A stretch of DNA of 11,369 nucleotides, from NCBI GenBank assembly GCA_964396505.1, contig CAYNFJ010000069.1, positions 1 through 11,369 of the forward strand, in the 5' to 3' direction. The notes under the pieces were generated by a model. It worked only from the letters and a program-made list of their open reading frames with translations, ran no database searches and was not told where the DNA came from. This stretch comes from DQTL01 sp964396505 (GTDB taxonomy: Bacteria; Bacteroidota; Bacteroidia; Flavobacteriales; Flavobacteriaceae). Both the position numbers and the translations under genes were made by a program. The stretch's first letter is position 1. Every line of letters begins with the position of its first letter. Shown one piece after another: positions 1 to 8,816 of this stretch.

Positions 1-78
1 TAGATACCTTGCTATTGAGAAAAATTAAAATACAAACGTATTTATTGGCCTTGAGCTGGGGTATTTAGAATAATCGTA

Positions 79-118
79 TTTTAATCGGACACTAATACAT
101 ATAATATTTGTATCTTCG
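79..118 (+). promoter_or_regulatory. Weak candidate promoter for the ygfK operon
   Basis: The 138-base leader holds two imperfect matches to the Bacteroidota -7 box TAnnTTTG: TAATATTTG at 102-110, which has one extra base, and TATCTTCG at 111-118, which has one mismatch. A T-rich stretch at 79-82 could stand in for the -33 element, but no clear TTG is present at the expected spacing. Either box would start transcription about 15-30 bases before the start codon at 139. The rest of 1-138 shows no coding potential and no strong hairpin. Confidence 0.35.
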
Positions 119-138
119 TCAGTCAATTTTAATGTAAT

Positions 139-3100
139 ATGTCAGATAATTTTTCAATCATTCCTTTCCGGAAATTAGTTAAAATCACACTCAACCAGTT
201 GAACAAAGGACAGTTTATGGGTATTCCCCAAGACTTGTTTTTTAAGCCGGATATATCCGATAATTTTCGTTTCAAACAATACAATCACGTATTGGAAAGC
301 CCTATCGGTGTAGCGGCAGGTCCACATACCCAATTAGCACAAAATATTATAGCGGCTTGGTTGACCGGTGCGCGTTTTATCGAATTAAAAACCGTTCAAA
401 CATTGGACGAACTGGAAGTTTCCAAACCTTGTATTGATATGCAAGATGAGGGCTACAATTGTGAATGGTCACAAGAACTCAAGATTCACCAATCCTTTAA
501 TCAGTATCTCGAGGCCTGGATTCTTATACATATTATCAAAGATAAATTAGCGTTTGAAGGAGATGATATCGGGACAATCTTTAATATGAGTGTCGGGTAC
601 GATTACGCCGGTATTCAAAATGAGAATGTACAGTGGTTTTTTGATAAGATGAAGGATGCTTCGGTTGAACTAAAAGCAAAAATTGAGGAAATAAAAGATT
701 TATATCCGCGTGTTTCAAAACTCAATATTCCCGCACAACTTTCTGATAACATCACACTTTCTACGATGCACGGATGTCCTCCGGAAGAGATAGAACAGAT
801 TGGAGAATATCTGATAACGCAGCGAAAACTTCATACAGCCATTAAGCTTAATCCAACTTTATTGGGAAAAAAAGAGTTACAAAATATCATAACCCATTCC
901 GGTTTTGATACCACTGTCCCCGATATTGCTTTTGAACATGATTTAAAGTACGAAGATGCGGTGCCTATGCTCCGGCGTTTACGCAAAAAAGCTGAAAAAG
1001 AAAAGGTGTTTTTCGGTCTGAAACTGACCAATACATTGGAAAGTATAAACCATAAAAATGTATTTCCTGAAAATGAAAAAATGATGTATGCCAGCGGTCG
1101 TGTTTTACATCCGATTTCAGTGAATATCGCTCGCAAATTACAAAATGAATTTAATGGAGAACTGCCTATTTCGTTTTCCGGTGGTGCCAGTGCATTGAAT
1201 ATTGATAAAATTATTGCTTCTGGTTTATTTCCCGTTACAGTCTGTTCAGATATATTAAAACCCGGAGGTTATGGTAAGTTACAACAGTATATCGAAAATA
1301 TAACTAAGCATTATCAAGAAATTTCTTTGGATAGAAATCCGGCTAATAATACGCGTTTTTTAGAAAAACTCAATCAATATGCCGATGCAGTCTTGACAGA
1401 TAAAAAGTACAAAAAAACGGCTTTTAAAGACAAGAGTATCAAAACGACTAGACCGTTGGGTAGTTTTGACTGTGTACATGCCCCTTGTGTAGATACGTGC
1501 CCTACCAATCAAGGTATTCCGGATTATATGTATCATACGGCGCAAGGTGATTTTGACAAAGCTTTTGAGGTCATTCGTGCGACCAATGCTTTTCCGGCAG
1601 TAACCGGAGCGGTATGTGATCATATCTGTCAAACTAAATGTACTCGAATTAATTACGATTCCAGCTTATTGATTCGTGAAATCAAGCGATTTGTTACGGA
1701 TAATGCCTCCAATACACAAGAAACCCTACCGGTGTCTCAAACAGATACAATTCTTAAAGCAGCAGTTATCGGTGCCGGACCGGGTGGCTTGTCGGCAGCA
1801 CGTTTTTTACGCGAAGCCGGTTTTGAAGTTGTTGTATATGAAAAAAATGCCCGTCCGGGTGGTATGGTACAGCAGGCCATACCGGCATTTAGAATCACCG
1901 ATGAAACCGTATGGGATGATGTGAAACGTATCGAAGCCCTCGGGGTGAAAATAGCATATAATACGAAAGTAGATTCAACACTTTTTGAACAAATTCAAAA
2001 GGAAAATGAGTATATTATCATTGCAGCCGGAGCCCAAAAAGCCAAAGATGCCCGTTTGAAAGGCGATGATCTGGCAGGAGTTTATAACCCCTTGGAGTTT
2101 TTGTATCTAGCCAAAGAAAATCCGGAGTTGTATATTGGTCAAGATATCGTCATACTAGGTGGTGGTAATACCGCTATGGATGCTGCCCGAACCGCCAAAC
2201 GATTAGTAGGCAAAAATGGCTGTGTACGCATTGTATATCGTAGAACTATTAAACAGATGCCTGCCGACCAAGAAGAAATTGAAGCGGTACAAAAAGAAGG
2301 AATCGAAATTATAGAATTAGTATCACCGACAAAGGTTGAAGCCAAGGATGGGAAAGTCTATCAATTGCAATGTGTAAAGATGAAGTTGGGTGCAAAAGAT
2401 GCCAAAGGCAGACCCAGACCTGAAGTCATCTCCGGTTCTGAATTTACCATTACGGCCGATGCTGTCATTCCGGCATTTGGTCAAGATGTCATCTTTGATT
2501 TTACAGATACGAAACTATTACAAACACAGCCTGGGAGTTACGAAACACAACAGCCCGGTGTCTATGTGATTGGTGATGCACTTAGAGGCGGCGCCAGTAT
2601 TATTGAAGCGGTAGGAGATGGACGTAAAACCGCCGAGCTGATTATCCAAAAATCCAAATTAGAAATACCCAATCGTAAAAGTCCATACAATAAGGATATC
2701 ACCACGCGTGCAATTAAAATTAAAAAGACAAAAATTCACGAATCCAAAGCCGATTACCACGCCCAAGATGCCAATACCAATAATTTCAATTTGATATCGG
2801 TAACTTTGACAAAAGAACAAGCTATGGAAGAGGCTTCCCGTTGTTTATTGTGTGATGAAATCTGTGATGTATGTACCAGTGTTTGCCCTAACTTGGCTTT
2901 GTATCCGTATCAAGTAAATCCGGTTCGTTATGAGTTGAATAAACTCGTGGCATCCAATGGAACTGTAAACAAGGTAGCAGATGAAGTCTATGAAGTAACC
3001 CAAGCCCATCAAATTGTACATCTCGAAGATTGGTGTAATGAATGTGGTAATTGTAATACGTTCTGTCCGTCAGCCGGCGCTCCTTATAAGGAAAAACCCC

Positions 3101-3381
3101 ACTTACTGTTTAATTATAATGCCTACCAAGCAGCTACGGTTCCCAGCTATTATTACGATGATAAAACACCGGATACCCTCTATTTTAGAGATGGTACATC
3201 AGCACAAAAATTACAACAAACTCATTTGGGATATCGGTATGAATCCGATGATTTTTCACTTTTGTTAAATACGGATACTTTTGATATTGATAGCTATAAA
3301 GTGATCAATCCCAATATAGAAATACGTTTACAACGCGCTGCCGAAATGAGAATGATTTTGGAAGCAGCCCAACAAATTTAG
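139..3381 (+). CDS. ygfK: YgfK-family multidomain flavin/Fe-S oxidoreductase ('putative selenate reductase subunit')
   Basis: This 1080-residue cytoplasmic protein follows the E. coli YgfK plan (about 1030 residues). Residues 1 to about 400 resemble a dihydroorotate dehydrogenase-like barrel, with AGPHTQLAQN near the start, MHGCPPEEIE around C213 and a later FSGGAS. Next is a GltD-like Fe-S region (C445, C450, C454; C493, C497, C501). An FAD-binding GAGPGG follows at 545-550, an NAD(P)-binding GGGNTAMD at 674-681 and a flavin-type GDA at 812-814. Two C-terminal 4Fe-4S motifs end the protein: C902/C905-C909-C912-C916P and C966-C969-C972-C976P. The start at 139 places IPF and GIP motifs as in E. 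coli YgfK. The 'selenate reductase' label is historical. As I recall, recent E. coli work gives this family a reductive step on uric acid, which I cannot verify here. It is the first gene, 28 bases before the next, and probably co-transcribed with the hydroxylase and ssnA. Confidence 0.93.
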   Translation: MSDNFSIIPFRKLVKITLNQLNKGQFMGIPQDLFFKPDISDNFRFKQYNHVLESPIGVAAGPHTQLAQNIIAAWLTGARFIELKTVQTLDELEVSKPCIDMQDEGYNCEWSQELKIHQSFNQYLEAWILIHIIKDKLAFEGDDIGTIFNMSVGYDYAGIQNENVQWFFDKMKDASVELKAKIEEIKDLYPRVSKLNIPAQLSDNITLSTMHGCPPEEIEQIGEYLITQRKLHTAIKLNPTLLGKKELQNIITHSGFDTTVPDIAFEHDLKYEDAVPMLRRLRKKAEKEKVFFGLKLTNTLESINHKNVFPENEKMMYASGRVLHPISVNIARKLQNEFNGELPISFSGGASALNIDKIIASGLFPVTVCSDILKPGGYGKLQQYIENITKHYQEISLDRNPANNTRFLEKLNQYADAVLTDKKYKKTAFKDKSIKTTRPLGSFDCVHAPCVDTCPTNQGIPDYMYHTAQGDFDKAFEVIRATNAFPAVTGAVCDHICQTKCTRINYDSSLLIREIKRFVTDNASNTQETLPVSQTDTILKAAVIGAGPGGLSAARFLREAGFEVVVYEKNARPGGMVQQAIPAFRITDETVWDDVKRIEALGVKIAYNTKVDSTLFEQIQKENEYIIIAAGAQKAKDARLKGDDLAGVYNPLEFLYLAKENPELYIGQDIVILGGGNTAMDAARTAKRLVGKNGCVRIVYRRTIKQMPADQEEIEAVQKEGIEIIELVSPTKVEAKDGKVYQLQCVKMKLGAKDAKGRPRPEVISGSEFTITADAVIPAFGQDVIFDFTDTKLLQTQPGSYETQQPGVYVIGDALRGGASIIEAVGDGRKTAELIIQKSKLEIPNRKSPYNKDITTRAIKIKKTKIHESKADYHAQDANTNNFNLISVTLTKEQAMEEASRCLLCDEICDVCTSVCPNLALYPYQVNPVRYELNKLVASNGTVNKVADEVYEVTQAHQIVHLEDWCNECGNCNTFCPSAGAPYKEKPHLLFNYNAYQAATVPSYYYDDKTPDTLYFRDGTSAQKLQQTHLGYRYESDDFSLLLNTDTFDIDSYKVINPNIEIRLQRAAEMRMILEAAQQI

Positions 3382-3409
3382 AACAATAATTTTTTAAACA
3401 TAGCAATAT

Positions 3410-4879
3410 ATGAAGAATAGAGAATTGGTGCTAGAAAACACCATACAACGATGCAAAGAAAGAGGAATCATACTTCCTACTTATAAACAAATGAGAAATC
3501 CGGAACTGATTCCTGATAAAATTAAAGAGGAATTAAAGCAAATAGGTTTATGGGATATGAATTCCTTAAACTTGTTTCGTCTAACTTGGAAAAATGAACC
3601 CACTAAATTCGGTGGCGGATTTGGAAAAGTAAACTATCTGGAACTCCCTACTGAATTAACCGGTGTTAAAGCAAAAATAATCGTTTTAGTAGGAAAATTT
3701 TTCCCGACAGGGGCACATAAAGTAGGTGCTACCTTTGGACCTTTGGTAGAAAAATTAATAGACGGTCGTTTTGACCCTACTACCCAAAAAGCCTTATGGC
3801 CCTCTACCGGAAATTACTGTCGTGGTGGGGCATATGATTCTTACTTATTAGGTTGTGAATCCATTGCCGTACTACCCGAAGGAATGTCCGAAGAACGCTT
3901 TGAATGGTTGCGTAAGGTAGGAACCGAAATTTTTGCAACACCCGGAACCGAAAGCAATGTAAAGGAAATATACGACAAAGTAAAACAATTAAAAGCCGAA
4001 CGTGGCGATGCCATTGTCAATATGAATCAATTTGAAGAAATTGGAAATCCCTTGTGGCATTACGCCGTAACCGGTCCGGCTATGGAAGAGGTATTTCAAT
4101 CCATCAAAACCGATACAAGCCGTTTTTCAGGTGTATTTCTAACGCAAGGATCTGCCGGAACCCTTGGCTCTACCGATTATTTAAGAGAACTGCATCCGTC
4201 CTTTAAAGTCTGTGCCGGAGAAGCCTTGCAATGTCCTACCTTGTTGTACAACGGTTATGGTGAACATCGTATTGAAGGTATCGGTGACAAACACGTACCG
4301 TGGATTCACAATATCAAAAATATGGATATGGTTGCAGGAATAGATGATAACGCCAATATCGGTATTATGCGTTTATTCAATGAGCCTGCCGGTAAAGAAT
4401 TTTTGGTTAAAGAAATGGGTGTGAATCAAGAATTGGTTGATCAATTGGAATTGATGGGAATCTCTTCTATTGCCAATATGATGGGAGCTATTAAAATGGC
4501 AAAATACTACGAAATGACAGCAGATGATGTATTATTCACCGTAGCAACCGATTCTATGGAAATGTATCAATCCCGATTAAAAGAAGAACGCGAAAAACAC
4601 GGAGCATTTACCAATAGAGATGCTGCCGTAAGTTTTGAAGCCGATTTAATGGGTATCAATATAGATTATATGATCGAGATGAACTACTACGAGAAAAAAC
4701 GTATGCATAATTTGAAGTATTTCACTTGGATTGAGCAACAAGGAAAAACCGTAGAAGAACTCAACGCACAATGGTATGATGATAATTATTGGAAAAATCA
4801 CTATGCCAAAGCCGATGAATGGGATGAAAAAATTAATGAATTCAATGAAAGAACCGGCGTGTTAAAACGTTATTTGTAA
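3410..4879 (+). CDS. Fold-type II PLP-dependent enzyme, cysteine synthase/TrpB-like, specificity unknown
   Basis: A 489-residue cytoplasmic enzyme of the tryptophan synthase beta superfamily (COG0031-like). The probable PLP-binding lysine is K104 in TGAHKVGA, a context resembling TrpB. The phosphate/substrate loop is STGN at 132-135, followed by YCRGGAYDS. The core seems to span about 60-400. The extra N-terminal 60 and C-terminal 80 or so residues make it longer than cysteine synthases, which are usually just over 300. It is not YgeX (2,3-diaminopropionate ammonia-lyase), whose lysine and glycine-loop motifs (NAFKMLGG, TTDGNHG) are absent. Databases probably call it a cysteine synthase or a generic PLP enzyme. 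Given its place between ygfK and the hydroxylase, I infer beta-elimination or beta-replacement on an amino acid made by the pathway. The class is secure and the substrate is not. The start lacks a Shine-Dalgarno motif, as expected for this phylum. Confidence 0.88.
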   Translation: MKNRELVLENTIQRCKERGIILPTYKQMRNPELIPDKIKEELKQIGLWDMNSLNLFRLTWKNEPTKFGGGFGKVNYLELPTELTGVKAKIIVLVGKFFPTGAHKVGATFGPLVEKLIDGRFDPTTQKALWPSTGNYCRGGAYDSYLLGCESIAVLPEGMSEERFEWLRKVGTEIFATPGTESNVKEIYDKVKQLKAERGDAIVNMNQFEEIGNPLWHYAVTGPAMEEVFQSIKTDTSRFSGVFLTQGSAGTLGSTDYLRELHPSFKVCAGEALQCPTLLYNGYGEHRIEGIGDKHVPWIHNIKNMDMVAGIDDNANIGIMRLFNEPAGKEFLVKEMGVNQELVDQLELMGISSIANMMGAIKMAKYYEMTADDVLFTVATDSMEMYQSRLKEEREKHGAFTNRDAAVSFEADLMGINIDYMIEMNYYEKKRMHNLKYFTWIEQQGKTVEELNAQWYDDNYWKNHYAKADEWDEKINEFNERTGVLKRYL

Positions 4880-4933
4880 GATTTGAGATTTGAGATTCAA
4901 GATTTGAGATTCAAGATTTAAGATTTGAGATTT
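4878..4933 (+). repeat. Heptamer tandem array 1 (RAGATTY x 8)
   Basis: Eight contiguous 7-base units, AAGATTT or GAGATTT with two ending in C, run without a break. The first unit begins with the last two bases of the preceding gene's TAA stop codon. The array fills most of the 82-base gap before the gene at 4962. The + strand of the array is G-bearing and nearly C-free. The unit is not self-complementary, so the array is not a hairpin or terminator. The remaining bases, 4934-4961, are a plain AT-rich leader. Confidence 0.9.
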
Positions 4934-4961
4934 AATAAGGTAATAGTTAATAAATTAATAC

Positions 4962-6203
4962 ATGACAATACATTCTAAATACAAATATCAATGTGTTGAT
5001 TGTGGAGCGATATATCCGGCGGGTGAAGTCACCTATCTTTGCCCGTCTTGTAGCGCTGCCAATACTGACGATACTCCGCCTAAAGGGGTGCTGAAAGTAT
5101 TATACAATTACGATGAATTAATTGAAAAACAAAAGGACTTTAACAGTCTGCGTCAAAACGGTTTCCTAGATTTACTTCCATTGAAAAATTTGGATAGTTT
5201 ACCGAATTTACGCGTAGGAAAAACTCCTTTGTATTTGCAAAAGATGTTGCATAAGAAGTCTTTGCCTTTTCAGATTTTTCTCAAAGATGACTCTCAGAAT
5301 CCTACTTATTCGTTTAAAGACCGTGCCTCCAATTTAGTTTCGGCCTATGCCAAAGAAAACGGGATAGAAACCATTGTAGCCGCCTCTACAGGTAATGCCG
5401 GTTCTTCCCTTGCCGGTATTTGCGCTGCCCAAGGTCAAAAAGCCATTATACTGGTTCCTGAAGCGGCACCCAAAGCAAAACTCACCCAAATCGTGATGTA
5501 TGGCGCCACTATTGTTCCGGTACAAGGCACCTACGATGATGCCTTTGATTTGAGTATCCAAGCCACAGAAGAATTTGGTTGGTACAATCGGAATACGGCT
5601 TTTAATCCCCTAACTATTGAAGGCAAGAAAACGGTTTCTTTTGAATTATACGAACAGTTAGATTATCAAATTCCCGACCGAATCTTTGTTCCGGTAGGCG
5701 ATGGGGTGATTATATCCGGTGTGTACAAGGGTTTTGAAGATTTATTACAACTGGGTATCATCAAAACGATGCCTTGTATCGTAGCGGTTCAATCCGAAGG
5801 AAGTAATAATTTAATTGCCAATATCCAATCGGATATTTTTACAGTCAAACCCAGTCATACCCTTGCCGATTCTATTTCGGTAGATATACCGCGCAATTAT
5901 TATATGGCGGTAGATTTTCTCAAAAAATACAAAGGAGAAACCTTACAAGTATCCGATGCGGCCATCATAGAAGCTTCTACAGTTTTATCTAAACATACGG
6001 GCTTATTTGCCGAACCGGCTGCAGCTACCGCCTATGCCGGAATATTGCATTATTTCAAAAATAACAAAATACAACCGGATTCTAAAAATGTGGTATTACT
6101 CACCGGCAGTGGCCTTAAAGATTTGAATGCTGTACAAAGCAAAATTCAGATTCCCAAAGCCATTACGCCTACTTTAGATCATTTAAAAAACATGGTTCTA
6201 TGA
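4962..6203 (+). CDS. Threonine synthase-like PLP-dependent enzyme with N-terminal zinc ribbon
   Basis: A 413-residue fold-type II PLP enzyme. A zinc ribbon opens the protein (C11, C14, C27, C30), as in one branch of the threonine synthases. The PLP lysine is K119 in SFKDRAS, and the phosphate loop is STGN at 142-145 followed by AGSSLAG. LLTGSGLKD near the C-terminus fits the threonine synthase family. By homology it would turn O-phosphohomoserine into threonine. However, no homoserine kinase or other threonine gene is nearby, and its stop codon overlaps the next start by four bases (ATGA). It is therefore translationally coupled to the xanthine dehydrogenase-like gene. I infer a recruited paralogue acting in the same catabolic pathway, possibly on a serine- or diaminopropionate-like compound. 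Family membership is firm, but true ThrC activity is uncertain, so I give no symbol. Confidence 0.87.
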   Translation: MTIHSKYKYQCVDCGAIYPAGEVTYLCPSCSAANTDDTPPKGVLKVLYNYDELIEKQKDFNSLRQNGFLDLLPLKNLDSLPNLRVGKTPLYLQKMLHKKSLPFQIFLKDDSQNPTYSFKDRASNLVSAYAKENGIETIVAASTGNAGSSLAGICAAQGQKAIILVPEAAPKAKLTQIVMYGATIVPVQGTYDDAFDLSIQATEEFGWYNRNTAFNPLTIEGKKTVSFELYEQLDYQIPDRIFVPVGDGVIISGVYKGFEDLLQLGIIKTMPCIVAVQSEGSNNLIANIQSDIFTVKPSHTLADSISVDIPRNYYMAVDFLKKYKGETLQVSDAAIIEASTVLSKHTGLFAEPAAATAYAGILHYFKNNKIQPDSKNVVLLTGSGLKDLNAVQSKIQIPKAITPTLDHLKNMVL

Positions 6204-8746
6204 TACGATTTACATTAAACGGAAAAGAAAAAACTTACACCGGAGATACCGAAAGATCTTTGTTAGATTACTTGCGAAAAGATGAACAGATTACTTCGGT
6301 GAAAGACGGTTGTTCCGGCGAAGGAACTTGTGGTGCGTGTACCCTTGAAATTGATGGAAAAGCCCGTCAGTCTTGTGTAACCAAAATGCGGCGTTTAGAC
6401 GGAGCAAACATCCTTACCCTGGAAGGCACCGATGCGTATTTAAAAGATACCATTGCCAAGGCGTATGTCAATAAAGGTGCTGTGCAATGTGGATTTTGTA
6501 CACCGGGTTTGTTATCCCGTACCAAAGTCCTGATTGATACCAATGATAACCCCACTTTGGAGGAAGTGCAAAAAGCTATTCGTCCTCATATTTGTCGCTG
6601 TACAGGGTATAAAAAAATTGAAGATGCGGTTTTGTATGCCGCAGAAACGGTACGTGAACACAAAACATTGGAAATAACCAAAACTTCCGGAAAAATAGGA
6701 GTACCGCATCCCAAATATCAAGCTTACGAAACGGCTGTTGGGGCTCGTGATTTTGTAGATGATATGTCCTTTGACGGTATGTTGTATGCTGCGTTGAAAT
6801 TCAGTGAATATCCCAAGGCAAAAATCCTGAGTATCCAAACTGAAAAAGCAGAAGCATTGGAAGGGGTTCATCGTGTTTTTACTGCCAAAGATATTCCCGG
6901 AATCCAAAAAATAGGACTCATTTTACAAGATTGGTCACTAATGATAGGAGAAGGTAAAGTAACACACTATATTGGAGATGTACTTGCCGGTGTTGTAGCT
7001 GATAGTGAGGAGATTGCCCGTGAGGCTATACGTCTTATTCAGGTAAAATATGAGGTGTTACAACCGGTCACCAATGTATTCTCGGCTATAGACGGCGCAC
7101 GTGTGCATCCGGAGCGCCCCAATAATTTTAATACCAGCCAATTTGTAGTGGGTGAGGTAGATAAAGCTTTTAATGAGGCAACATATATAGCCAAAGGAAA
7201 TTTTGAGACGCAGCGTATCGAACATGGATTTTTGGAAAAAGAAGCCGCCATTGCCCGTCCGGATGGAGAAGGCGGTTTAGAGCTTTTCAGCCAAAGTCAA
7301 GGGATTTATGAAGACCGCCGTCAGGTGGCGATGATACTGGGAGTTCCGGAAGAAAAAGTACGGGTTACTTTAGTGCCCAACGGAGGTGGTTTTGGTGGAA
7401 AAGAAGATTTAAGTGTGCAAGGCCACGTATCGCTCTATGCTTTCTTATTACAAAAACCGGTCAAAATCAGTTTGACCCGACAAGAATCCATCCGTTTGCA
7501 TCCCAAACGCCATCCGGTATTTATGGCTATGGAATTGGCAGCTGATGCAAACGGCAAATTGATAGGTTTACGTTTGCACGCCGTAGGAGATACCGGTGCC
7601 TATGCATCTGTAGGAGATAAGGTACTGGAACGTGTTGCAGGACACGCAGCAGGAGGGTATTTTATACCCAATGTTGCCATAGAGGCCAAGACCGTTTACA
7701 CCAATAATATACCTTGTGGAGCTATGCGTGGATTTGGTGCCAACCAAGTCACTTTTGCTTTGGAAGTATTGGTCGATGAAATATGTAAAAAAGGAAGTTT
7801 TGATCGTTGGCAATTCCGTTACGACAATGCGCTGGTGGATGGCTTGCGGACTTCTACCGGACAAATAGTTCACGGTGTGGGTGTACGAGCCTGCTTAGAG
7901 GCTGTCAAAGAAGATTTTGAAAAAGCTACCTATGCCGGATTGGCTTGTGGTATTAAAAATTCGGGTGTAGGTAATGGTATGATTGATGAATCTAAAGTGA
8001 AGATCCACATCGCATCTGAAAATAAAATAATACTATCTCACGGCTGGACAGAAATGGGGCAAGGCGTACACAATATGGCTTTGCAAAGTTTGTGTGAAGA
8101 AACCGGTTTAAATCCCGATATGATAGAAGTAATTGTAGATACAGAAGATCAAATCAAAACAGGAATGACCACTTCCTCACGTGCTACGGCATTGGTGGGA
8201 TTGGCGGTTATCAACGCGTCTAAAGCCTTGGTACAAGATTTAGAACACAAATCCTTGTCTGAACTTGTAGGCAAAACCTATCAAGGGGAATATGTTTGCG
8301 ATTGGACAGATAAACCCGGCACGAAAGAAGATCCGGTTATCCATTATTCATACGGCTATGCTGCACAAGTTTGTATCTTAGATGATGCCGGTAATGTCGC
8401 CAAAATGGTGGCAGCACACGATGCCGGAAAAATTATGAATCCGATGTTGTTTGAAGGACAAATTCAAGGAGGAGTACATATGGGATTGGGGTATGCCCTA
8501 ACCGAAGATTTACCGATGGAAAGTGGTTATTTAATCAGTGACCGTTTTAGCAGTTTGGGTATATTGCGTGCTAATGAAACTCCTGAAATTATAGTAAAAG
8601 GGGTAGAAGTAGCCGATGCGGTAGGACCTTATGGAGCTAAGGGAATAGGAGAAATAGGTCTGGTGCCCACAGCAGGAGCAGTCGCCAATGCCCTTTGTCA
8701 ATTTGACGGTAAAACACGCTATAAACTACCCTTGCGAAGGAAATAA
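6200..8746 (+). CDS. xdhD: Selenium-dependent xanthine dehydrogenase, fused 2Fe-2S and molybdopterin domains (XdhD-like)
   Basis: An 848-residue molybdenum hydroxylase of the xanthine oxidase family. Residues 1-80 form a plant-type 2Fe-2S domain (C38, C44, C47, C59). The second 2Fe-2S domain carries C97, C100, C132 and C134 (CGFC, CRC). After a short linker the Mo part begins near 165. It has GGGFGGKED at 395-403, MRGFGANQ from 509, TEMGQG from 617 and the probable catalytic base E818 in KGIGEIG. The XDH-type RGFG favours a purine over an aldehyde substrate. No FAD domain lies between the Fe-S and Mo parts, unlike eukaryotic XDH. The layout matches the Se-dependent XDH family found with ygfK and ssnA. 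Selenium there is a labile cofactor, and no in-frame UGA is present. The start overlaps the previous stop by four bases, indicating translational coupling. Xanthine or a related purine is the inferred substrate. Confidence 0.9.
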   Translation: MIRFTLNGKEKTYTGDTERSLLDYLRKDEQITSVKDGCSGEGTCGACTLEIDGKARQSCVTKMRRLDGANILTLEGTDAYLKDTIAKAYVNKGAVQCGFCTPGLLSRTKVLIDTNDNPTLEEVQKAIRPHICRCTGYKKIEDAVLYAAETVREHKTLEITKTSGKIGVPHPKYQAYETAVGARDFVDDMSFDGMLYAALKFSEYPKAKILSIQTEKAEALEGVHRVFTAKDIPGIQKIGLILQDWSLMIGEGKVTHYIGDVLAGVVADSEEIAREAIRLIQVKYEVLQPVTNVFSAIDGARVHPERPNNFNTSQFVVGEVDKAFNEATYIAKGNFETQRIEHGFLEKEAAIARPDGEGGLELFSQSQGIYEDRRQVAMILGVPEEKVRVTLVPNGGGFGGKEDLSVQGHVSLYAFLLQKPVKISLTRQESIRLHPKRHPVFMAMELAADANGKLIGLRLHAVGDTGAYASVGDKVLERVAGHAAGGYFIPNVAIEAKTVYTNNIPCGAMRGFGANQVTFALEVLVDEICKKGSFDRWQFRYDNALVDGLRTSTGQIVHGVGVRACLEAVKEDFEKATYAGLACGIKNSGVGNGMIDESKVKIHIASENKIILSHGWTEMGQGVHNMALQSLCEETGLNPDMIEVIVDTEDQIKTGMTTSSRATALVGLAVINASKALVQDLEHKSLSELVGKTYQGEYVCDWTDKPGTKEDPVIHYSYGYAAQVCILDDAGNVAKMVAAHDAGKIMNPMLFEGQIQGGVHMGLGYALTEDLPMESGYLISDRFSSLGILRANETPEIIVKGVEVADAVGPYGAKGIGEIGLVPTAGAVANALCQFDGKTRYKLPLRRK

Positions 8747-8756
8747 ACTTAAAATG

Positions 8757-8798
8757 AAGATTTGAGATTTAAGATTTGAGATTTAAGATTTGAGATTA
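8757..8798 (+). repeat. Heptamer tandem array 2 (RAGATTY x 6)
   Basis: Six contiguous 7-base units alternate strictly between AAGATTT and GAGATTT, giving a 14-base higher-order period. The last unit ends in A. The array starts 10 bases after the hydroxylase stop and fills most of the 70-base gap before ssnA. It has the same unit and orientation as the arrays at 4878 and 10109. The 18 bases after it are an A/T-rich leader for ssnA. Confidence 0.9.
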
Positions 8799-8816
8799 AT
8801 TATATAAAATACACCG

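Noticed and set aside
3410..4879. YgeX-type 2,3-diaminopropionate ammonia-lyase
   Set aside because: The context suggested it, but the lysine motif (TGAHKVGA) and phosphate loop (STGNYCRGG) differ from the YgeX motifs, and the protein is about 90 residues longer.
4878..4933. CRISPR array
   Set aside because: The 7-base units are directly adjacent with no unique spacers and there are no cas genes. It is a simple tandem repeat.
6200..8746. Selenoprotein with selenocysteine
   Set aside because: The reading frame is continuous with no in-frame TGA. Selenium in this family is a cofactor and is not encoded in the chain.
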